From Stenotrophomonas sp. ATCM1_4 (GTDB taxonomy: Bacteria; Pseudomonadota; Gammaproteobacteria; Xanthomonadales; Xanthomonadaceae), in the NCBI RefSeq assembly GCF_004348115.1, contig NZ_QPFB01000001.1:2930028-2994027 (forward strand): DNA of 64,000 nucleotides, written 5' to 3'. The notes under the pieces are model-generated. The model was not told the DNA's origin. It ran no database searches and saw only the letters and a list, made by a program, of their open reading frames with translations. Every line of letters starts with the position of its first letter. Position 1 is the first letter of the stretch. The position numbers and the translations under genes are program-made. Shown one piece after another: positions 58,400 to 64,000 of the stretch.

Positions 58400-59773
58400 T
58401 TACAGGATGTAGCGGCTCAGGTCCGGATCCTGCACCAGTTCGCCCAGGTGCTTGTTCACGTAGTCACTGTCGATCGCGATGGCCTCGCCGTCACGGTCCG
58501 GCGCCTCGTAGCTGAGCGAATCGAGCAGCCGCTCCAGCACCGTGTGCAGGCGGCGTGCACCGATGTTCTCCTGGCGCTCGTTGACCTGGAAGGCGATCTC
58601 GGCCAGGCGATCCACCGCGTCCGGGGTGAAGTTGACCGTGACGCCCTCGGTCGCCAGCAGCGCTTCGTACTGCTTGGTCAGCGCGGCCTTCGGCTCGGTG
58701 AGGATACGCACGAAATCCTGCTTGCTCAGCGCACCCAGCTCCACGCGGATCGGGAAACGGCCCTGCAGTTCCGGGATCAGGTCACTGGGCTTGGCCAGGT
58801 GGAACGCACCGGAGGCGATGAACAGGATGTGGTCGGTCTTCACCGTGCCGTACTTGGTGGAAACGTTGGAACCTTCCACCAGCGGCAGCAGGTCACGCTG
58901 CACGCCCTCGCGCGAGACATCGCCGCCACCGACGTTGTCACCGCGCTTGGCGACCTTGTCGATCTCGTCGATGAACACGATGCCGTGCTGCTCGCAGGCC
59001 TCGATGGCGGCGGTGCGGATGTCGTCCTCGTTGACCAGCTTGCCGGCCTCTTCCTCGACCAGCAGCGGACGTGCGGCCTTGATCGTCAGCGTGCGCTTGT
59101 TCGACTTGCTGCCGCCCAGGTTGGCGAACATCGACTTCAGCTGCTGGCCCATTTCCTCCATGCCCGGCGGGGTCATGATGTCCATGCTGACGTTGGCCGC
59201 CACTTCCAGCTCGATCTCGCGCTCATCCAGCTCGCCGGCACGCAGCATGCGGCGGAACTTGATGCGGGTTTCGTTGTCGGCGGCCGACGGCTCGTTGCGC
59301 GCGGCCTCGGCATCGAAGCCGATGCCGACGCTGCGACGCGGCAGCAGCGCATCCAGGATACGGTCCTCGGCGCGCTCCTCGGCCTGGGTGCGCACGCGCA
59401 CCTTGGCCTGTTCGCGGTACAGCTTGACCGCGGTGTCGGCCAGGTCACGGATGATCTGCTCCACGTCCTTGCCGACGTAGCCGACCTCGGTGAAGCGGGT
59501 GGCTTCCACCTTCACGAACGGCGCGTTGGCCAGCGTGGCCAGGCGGCGCGCGATTTCGGTCTTGCCGACACCGGTCGGGCCGATCATCAGGATGTTCTTC
59601 GGCATCACCTCGTTACGCAGGTCGGCCGGCAGCTGCATGCGGCGCCAGCGATTGCGCAGGGCGATGGCGACCGCACGCTTGGCGTCATGCTGGCCGACGA
59701 TGTGCCGGTCCAGCTCCTGCACGATCTCGCGCGGGGTCATGGTGGCGGAAGAGACTTCGATCTTGTGGTTCAT
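58400..59773 (-). CDS. hslU: ATP-dependent protease ATPase subunit HslU
   Basis: A 457-residue AAA+ unfoldase that feeds substrates to HslV. Walker A is GPTGVGKT at 65-72; Walker B is IVFIDEIDK. The intermediate domain (about 110-240) and the [22 protein letters not shown] sensor-2 region fit the family. The C-terminus SRYIL is the docking tail that inserts into HslV. It lies 29 bases after hslV. Confidence 0.97.
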   Translation of the reverse strand: MNHKIEVSSATMTPREIVQELDRHIVGQHDAKRAVAIALRNRWRRMQLPADLRNEVMPKNILMIGPTGVGKTEIARRLATLANAPFVKVEATRFTEVGYVGKDVEQIIRDLADTAVKLYREQAKVRVRTQAEERAEDRILDALLPRRSVGIGFDAEAARNEPSAADNETRIKFRRMLRAGELDEREIELEVAANVSMDIMTPPGMEEMGQQLKSMFANLGGSKSNKRTLTIKAARPLLVEEEAGKLVNEDDIRTAAIEACEQHGIVFIDEIDKVAKRGDNVGGGDVSREGVQRDLLPLVEGSNVSTKYGTVKTDHILFIASGAFHLAKPSDLIPELQGRFPIRVELGALSKQDFVRILTEPKAALTKQYEALLATEGVTVNFTPDAVDRLAEIAFQVNERQENIGARRLHTVLERLLDSLSYEAPDRDGEAIAIDSDYVNKHLGELVQDPDLSRYIL

Positions 59774-59802
59774 GGGGTACTCGCAGTCGTTGGCCGAAGC
59801 GC

Positions 59803-60354
59803 TCAGAGCTCTTCAACCACCACGTTGGTGTTGGTGTAGATGCAGATGCCACCGGCGATGTTGATGGCCTCCATGGCAACCGACTTCGCATCCATCCCGG
59901 TGTGCGCGAGCAGCGCGCGCGCGGCGCTCAGCGCGTAGGAGCCGCCGGAGCCGATGGCGATGATGCCGTCTTCCGGTTCGATGACGTCACCGGTGCCGCT
60001 GATGATCAGCGAGGTTTCCCTATCGGCCACCGCCAGCAGCGCCTCGAGCTTTCCGTAGCGGCGGTCGGTGCGCCAGTCCTTGGCCAGTTCCACCGCGGCA
60101 CGGGTCAACTGGCCATGCTTCTCGAGCTTGGCTTCGAACAGTTCGAACAGGGTGAACGCATCGGCCGCCGCACCGGCGAAACCGGCCAGCACCTGGCCAT
60201 CGCGGCCCAGTCGACGCACCTTGCGGGCATTGCCCTTCATCACCGTGTGGCCCAGCGTGACCTGGCCATCACCTGCGATCGCCACGTGCTCGCCGCGACG
60301 CACGCAGCAGATGGTGGTGGCGTGGAAAACATTGGGGTTCTGACTGGGGTCCAT
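59803..60354 (-). CDS. hslV: ATP-dependent protease peptidase subunit HslV
   Basis: A 183-residue proteasome-like threonine peptidase. The mature N-terminus is Thr in [21 protein letters not shown], preceded by a 12-residue propeptide ([12 protein letters not shown]) that the enzyme must cut off; E. coli HslV has only the Met. [13 protein letters not shown] is a further family block. RBS GGAGG lies about 5 bases before the ATG. It starts 27 bases behind a heat-shock-type promoter. Confidence 0.97.
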   Translation of the reverse strand: MDPSQNPNVFHATTICCVRRGEHVAIAGDGQVTLGHTVMKGNARKVRRLGRDGQVLAGFAGAAADAFTLFELFEAKLEKHGQLTRAAVELAKDWRTDRRYGKLEALLAVADRETSLIISGTGDVIEPEDGIIAIGSGGSYALSAARALLAHTGMDAKSVAMEAINIAGGICIYTNTNVVVEEL

Positions 60355-60707
60355 GTGGCCTCCGGGATACTGTCCAACCGAAGTGGGGCCAGACGCGCGG
60401 CGATCAAGCCTGCCCCCTCCCCCACCGGCGACAGCCGGCGTTCAGCAAAACGGCCAGGTCCGGAGGCGTCGGCCGCACCCACGCAGCACCATCCCGGCTC
60501 CCAGGGCACCAGCCGGGCCAGATTCGGGCGATCCGGTTCCGGCTCGATGCCCCACGCCACGTACCAGTCCTCGCCCTGCGTCTCGATCGGATGCAGGGTG
60601 CGGCCCGAGCCGTTGCCACAGGCCAGCGCGTCGCTCGCGCGATAGCGGTCGTATCCCCAGCAGATGCGCTCGGGATGACGGGGTTCGAGCGGGAACGGTT
60701 TCGCCAT
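60240..60707 (-). pseudogene. Degenerate DUF3079-like gene running into hslV
   Basis: The first ~60 residues (MAKPFPLEPRHPERICWG and on through ACGNGSGRTLHPIE and GEDWYVAWGIEP) match my recollection of DUF3079, a small protein of about 70 residues with several conserved Cys. Two of those Cys appear replaced: CWGYDRYRASD where CWGCD-YCPAD is expected. The frame has also lost its normal stop and reads on through the hslV promoter and 115 bases into hslV, to 155 residues. Loss of Cys and stop suggests decay; a real long protein is less likely. The identification is from memory. Confidence 0.5.
60381..60408 (-). promoter_or_regulatory. Sigma-32-type heat-shock promoter of hslVU
   Basis: On the minus strand CTTGATC (60402-60408), a 13-base spacer, then CCCCACTT (60381-60388). 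This fits the RpoH consensus CTTGAAA-N11-16-CCCCATNT at most positions. Transcription would start near 60374, about 20 bases before hslV. Confidence 0.75.
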
Positions 60708-60826
60708 CTTCGGCAACGCCACGACCATCCGTGGCGCAGTGTGCGCTGCGGGCGTGCGGCTGGCCCTGACGCAGATCAATCCCCGGCCTGATCGTGCGCC
60801 GGGCTTCCGTGCGCCTGGCGCGGGCT

Positions 60827-61309
60827 TCACGCGCGGTCGGCGCGGCAGGAATAGCAACCGTAGCGGGCATGGTGGACATGCACGTAATCCACCGCAGGGT
60901 CATCGAAGCGGGCCTGCAGCCAGGCCGCGACCGCGGTCCCTTCGCAGACCTCGGCGGCGATGATCCGATGCGCATGATCGTAGGCGCGCACGGACAGCAG
61001 CCGCCGCAGCATCGTCGCCGGCACCTCGTCCGTCCCGAGCACGGCGCTGCGTGCGCCGCGCCGCACGAAGATCGGCCCGCTGGCGCGGTATGGCGATTCG
61101 GCGGGCTGGTGCTGGTAGGGCAACAGCAGCACCTGTTCGCCCGGCTGGGCATCGACCAGGCTGATCCGGCAGGGAAATCCCGTCGTCGCCGTATCGGGAA
61201 CCGTCAGCCGCTGCATCTGCCGTGCGCTGAGCACGACATCAGGGAGCAGGAACAACGGAGCAAACGTATCGGGGGCCAGGCCCCGCAGGATGAAGGACGC
61301 CATCTGCAT
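60827..61309 (-). CDS. DUF1203 family protein
   Basis: A 160-residue cytoplasmic protein. The pattern FILRGLAPDTFAPLFLLPD, TGFPCRISLVDAQPGEQVLLLPYQHQPAESPYRAS, LLSVRAYD and the end VHVHHARYGCYSCRADRA match the DUF1203 family, whose function is unknown. Conserved Cys, His and Tyr residues suggest an active or binding site. Start at 61309 or 61303 cannot be decided. It lies between xerC and the degenerate DUF3079 gene, with 100-base gaps on each side that show nothing recognisable. Confidence 0.85.
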   Translation of the reverse strand: MQMASFILRGLAPDTFAPLFLLPDVVLSARQMQRLTVPDTATTGFPCRISLVDAQPGEQVLLLPYQHQPAESPYRASGPIFVRRGARSAVLGTDEVPATMLRRLLSVRAYDHAHRIIAAEVCEGTAVAAWLQARFDDPAVDYVHVHHARYGCYSCRADRA

Positions 61310-61410
61310 GCACCAGGAATGGGGAGCTGCAGCATGGCGATCGGCGCCGCGACGTGCTCGCCGTATCCGGACACCACAATCATGGCGACGCCGCGCCTTG
61401 ACCGACCAGC

Positions 61411-62289
61411 TCAGCGCTTGCGCTTGGCGCGCGGGTGCGCCGCGTCGTAGACCTTGGCCAGGTGCTGGAAATCCAGGTGCGTGTAGATCTGGGTGGTGGC
61501 GATGTCCGAATGCCCGAGCAGTTCCTGCACGCCACGCAGGTCGCCGGAGGACTCCAGGATGTGGCTGGCGAAACTGTGCCGCAGCATGTGCGGGTGCACG
61601 TTCTTGAACAGCCCTTGCCGCTGCGCCAGCTGCTTGATGCGGATCTGCACCGCCCGCTGGCTCAACGGGCCGCCGGCGCGCCCCGGGAACACCGGCTTGT
61701 CGCCGCTGCCCGCGCTGTCCCTGCGCCAGTCCTGCAGTGCGTTCAACGCATGCGTACCCACCGGCACGCTGCGCTCGCGGTTGCCCTTGCCATGCACCAG
61801 CACCAGGCCGCTGGCCATGTCCAGGTCACGCCAGCGCAGTGCGCACAGCTCGCTCAGGCGCAGGCCGGAGGAATAGAACAGTTCCAGCAGTGCGCGGTCG
61901 CGCAGGCCCAGCGGTGCATCCGTGGGCAGCTCGACCAGTTGCACCGCTTCATCGGCATCGAGCACCTGCGGCAACTTGCGCGGCGCCTTGGGCGCGCGCA
62001 GGCCGGCGGCAGGGCTGGTGTCGATGGCGTTGTTCTTGAGCAGCCACGCATAGAAGCTGCGGCAGGCCGACAGGCGGCGCTGCAGGCTCTTGGCCGCCAG
62101 CCCGCGGCGGTGCTCGGCGGCGATGAACTCACGCAACTGGTCGGTGGCCAGCGCCTGCGGGTCGTCGATGCCATGGGCCTGGCACCATTGCGACAATGCG
62201 GCGAGGTCACGCTGGTAGGCATCGAGCGTATGCGCGGACATGCGCCGCTCGACCTGCAGGTAGGACAGGAACGCCGGGACGGCGCTCAT
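61411..62289 (-). CDS. xerC: Site-specific tyrosine recombinase XerC
   Basis: A 292-residue tyrosine recombinase, partner of XerD at dif. N-terminal domain FLSYLQVERRMSAHTLDAYQRDL; catalytic residues in SSGLRLSELCAL, GKGNRERSVPV, HMLRHSFASHIL and LGHSDIATTQIY with nucleophile Tyr269. It follows the DUF484 gene after 16 bases, the standard dapF-DUF484-xerC arrangement, which supports XerC rather than XerD. Confidence 0.95.
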   Translation of the reverse strand: MSAVPAFLSYLQVERRMSAHTLDAYQRDLAALSQWCQAHGIDDPQALATDQLREFIAAEHRRGLAAKSLQRRLSACRSFYAWLLKNNAIDTSPAAGLRAPKAPRKLPQVLDADEAVQLVELPTDAPLGLRDRALLELFYSSGLRLSELCALRWRDLDMASGLVLVHGKGNRERSVPVGTHALNALQDWRRDSAGSGDKPVFPGRAGGPLSQRAVQIRIKQLAQRQGLFKNVHPHMLRHSFASHILESSGDLRGVQELLGHSDIATTQIYTHLDFQHLAKVYDAAHPRAKRKR

Positions 62290-62305
62290 CGCCGCACGCC
62301 CCCGC

Positions 62306-62983
62306 TCACGCCGCGTTGAAACGCTGCAGCCCGACCACCAGCGACTCGCCCATCATGCGCAGGAACAGCGTGCCCATGCCCGGGTAGAAACGGTTCGGGT
62401 CATGGCTGCCGACCGCGATCAGGCCTACGCCCGGCAACGGCAGCAACGCGGTGGATGCCACTTCGTCGACCCGTTCGCCGTAGAGCACGTCGTTCTTCTC
62501 CGACTGCAGCCGGCCGCAGATCGGCTCGCCATCCTGCAGGCAGTCGTGGAACGGCGCCAGGCGCGGGCTGTCGGCGGCGATGACCTGCAGCCACGGCGCC
62601 TGCTCAAGCCCTTCGACCGGCTGCAGGCTGATGATGCGAACCAGGTCACCGGCGAAGTCTTCCTCCAGCGAGGCCGCCATCGCCCGCAACGTGTCCGCTG
62701 CCGACGCCTGGCGCATCAACGCCAGGGTCAGCTGGTGCGTGCGCACTGCCAGCCGTTCGTTGATCTGGGCGTTGACGCCCAGGTCGGACAGCCGCCGTGC
62801 GAGCTCGCGGTTCTTGTCGCGCAACACTTCCAGCTGGTAGCTGGCCAGCGACGCGGTCGGGCCATCGTCGCGGGGCACCACCATGGTCAGGGCCAGGTCG
62901 GGGAACTGCTTGAGGAAGGTCGGGTGTCGGCGCAGCCAAGCGGCCACCTCGTGTGCCCCGATCTTTTCGGCCGTGTCGTTCAT
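62306..62983 (-). CDS. DUF484 family protein
   Basis: A 225-residue protein found between dapF and xerC in many gammaproteobacteria. The N-terminal helical part has [19 protein letters not shown] and a coiled coil (about 45-75). A GAF-like domain follows ([42 protein letters not shown]), where the Asp-Pro-Arg/Asn-FYPGMGT segment is a clear family mark. Function unknown. The ATG at 62983 overlaps the dapF stop by 4 bases, which decides the start. Confidence 0.93.
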   Translation of the reverse strand: MNDTAEKIGAHEVAAWLRRHPTFLKQFPDLALTMVVPRDDGPTASLASYQLEVLRDKNRELARRLSDLGVNAQINERLAVRTHQLTLALMRQASAADTLRAMAASLEEDFAGDLVRIISLQPVEGLEQAPWLQVIAADSPRLAPFHDCLQDGEPICGRLQSEKNDVLYGERVDEVASTALLPLPGVGLIAVGSHDPNRFYPGMGTLFLRMMGESLVVGLQRFNAA

Positions 62984-63831
62984 CCTGTCCACTCTCCGTC
63001 GAATACGAATGCCGCCGGACCGGACATGACGATTTCCGCCGCATCGTCCGGCCACTGGATACGCAGGTCGCCACCGGGCAGTGACAACACCGCATCGCGC
63101 CGCAGCCGCCCCCGCTGCATCAACACCACGGCCGCCGCGCAGGCGCCGCTGCCGCAGGCCAGGGTCTCGCCGACACCGCGCTCGAACACGCGCAGCCGGG
63201 CGTGGCCGCTGTCCAACACCTGGGCGAAGCCGACATTGACCGATTCCGGGAACGAGGCATGCTGCTGCAGCAACGGACCGACCCGCTCCACCGGCGCGGC
63301 ATCGGCCGAGCCGACCTCCAGCACCGCGTGCGGGTTGCCCATCGACACCGCGCCAAACCGCACGTTCTCGCCCTGCAGCGACACCGCGTATTCCTCGCGC
63401 GCGCGCGGGAAGCCGACCAACGGGATCCGCTCCGGCTCGAACTCCGGCTTGCCCATGGCCACGGCGTAGTGATCCCCGCCCAACCGCTGCACGGCATGCG
63501 TGCGCAACGGGCTGTCGATCAGGAAGTGCTCGCCCTGGGCGGCGCCATCGCGCACCAGCCAGGCCGCCACGCAGCGCGCGCCGTTGCCGCACTGCTGGGA
63601 AGTGGACCCATCGGAGTTCCAGATCCGGTAGGACGCCACGGAGGCTTCCGAGCGCGGTGGCTCGATGGTCAGGATCTGGTCACAACCCACGCCGCGGTGG
63701 CGGTCGGCCAGGCGCGCGGCAAGGTCCGCGTCCGGCGGGGCCATGCCGGCGCGCAGGTCCAGCACCACGAAATCATTGCCGGCGCCGTGCATCTTGGTGA
63801 ACGGCAGGCGCCCTGAAACGGACATGCTCAT
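62980..63831 (-). CDS. dapF: Diaminopimelate epimerase
   Basis: A 283-residue cofactor-free epimerase: LL- to meso-diaminopimelate for peptidoglycan and lysine. The two catalytic Cys are in [12 protein letters not shown] and [13 protein letters not shown]; the N-terminus is [15 protein letters not shown]. The ATG at 63831 overlaps the lptM stop (TAATG). Followed by a DUF484 gene overlapping by 4 bases. Confidence 0.97.
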   Translation of the reverse strand: MSMSVSGRLPFTKMHGAGNDFVVLDLRAGMAPPDADLAARLADRHRGVGCDQILTIEPPRSEASVASYRIWNSDGSTSQQCGNGARCVAAWLVRDGAAQGEHFLIDSPLRTHAVQRLGGDHYAVAMGKPEFEPERIPLVGFPRAREEYAVSLQGENVRFGAVSMGNPHAVLEVGSADAAPVERVGPLLQQHASFPESVNVGFAQVLDSGHARLRVFERGVGETLACGSGACAAAVVLMQRGRLRRDAVLSLPGGDLRIQWPDDAAEIVMSGPAAFVFDGEWTG

Positions 63832-64000
63832 TACGGCTGGGTACCCTCGGCCGGCTTCCTGGCCTGCGCAGGCTCAGTGCCGTCGGTCGGCGGGACAGCG
63901 GCGGCATCGTCGGCAGCCGGTGCGTCTTCCGGCACCACCTCCTGCTCTTCGACCGGCACCGGCTTCTGCGGCATCACCAGCGGGCCTTTGTTGCCGCAGG
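63831..64000 (-). CDS. lptM: LptM-like small lipoprotein (partial, 5' end outside)
   Basis: Only the last 55 codons are inside. The first visible residue is the lipobox Cys ([13 protein letters not shown]), which matches the start of mature LptM/YifL, followed by a Pro/Ala/Glu-rich tail. In E. coli LptM helps LptDE maturation in LPS export. It lies directly before dapF in many proteobacteria, as here, with the stop TAA overlapping the dapF ATG by one base. Confidence 0.82.
   Translation of the reverse strand, partial: CGNKGPLVMPQKPVPVEEQEVVPEDAPAADDAAAVPPTDGTEPAQARKPAEGTQP

Noticed and set aside
60442-61152. A 236-codon minus-strand frame overlapping the DUF1203 and DUF3079-like genes
   Set aside because: Different frame with Arg/Pro/Ser-rich composition; the DUF1203 frame is the one with family motifs.

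Overview
The window is a GC-rich (clearly above 60 %) gammaproteobacterial chromosome segment. Gene order and protein sequences point to the Xanthomonadaceae, most likely Stenotrophomonas. The main reasons are an Xps-type type II secretion (T2SS) operon in the order E-F-G-H-I-J-K-L-M-N-D, a GumD/WcaJ-like initiating sugar transferase, and an AcrAB-like pump with a SmeT/TtgR-like operator. It looks like core chromosome: I see no phage, insertion sequence, CRISPR array, tRNA or rRNA.

Layout. 1-2.5 kb: end of an exopolysaccharide operon read leftwards (lipoprotein, rhamnosyltransferase-like protein, initiating sugar transferase). 2.8-4 kb: pncB. 4.2-16.4 kb: the T2SS operon on the minus strand, tightly overlapped, followed in the same transcript direction by two glycosyltransferase-like genes. 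16.5-18.4 kb: a secreted subtilase, a plausible T2SS client. 18.6-26.9 kb: an 8.35-kb gene for a giant trimeric autotransporter adhesin with large internal duplications and a Gly-Asn hexanucleotide repeat; a ~0.7-kb leader with several dyads precedes it. 27.6-31.5 kb: purL. 31.8-33.9 kb: a secreted multidomain GH18 chitinase (plus strand), probably another T2SS client. 34-36 kb: a DsbC-like lipoprotein, two DnaA-box-like sites and xerD. 36-38.8 kb: an RDD membrane protein and the LPS-export permeases lptG/lptF. 38.9-44 kb: pepA-holC-yqaE-valS on the plus strand. 44-51 kb: a HAD phosphatase, a lipoprotein, a RomA-like metallo-hydrolase divergent from a TetR regulator, a secreted acetamidase-family protein and an M1 peptidase lipoprotein. 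51-53 kb: ubiE, a cytosine-deaminase-like enzyme and a small unknown protein. 53-58.3 kb: an RND efflux pair without its own outer-membrane channel, divergent from a TetR repressor across a clear operator. 58.4-64 kb: hslU, hslV, small DUF genes, xerC, a DUF484 gene, dapF and the start of lptM.

How it fits together. Much of the window concerns the envelope and export: exopolysaccharide initiation, T2SS and likely substrates (protease, chitinase), a surface adhesin, LPS export and drug efflux, mixed with housekeeping genes (purL, valS, pepA, holC, ubiE, dapF, hslVU, xerC/xerD). The least ordinary locus is the adhesin with its repeats and upstream control region. Start sites were moved from the longest frame wherever ATGA-type overlaps, Shine-Dalgarno sites or signal peptides gave better support.
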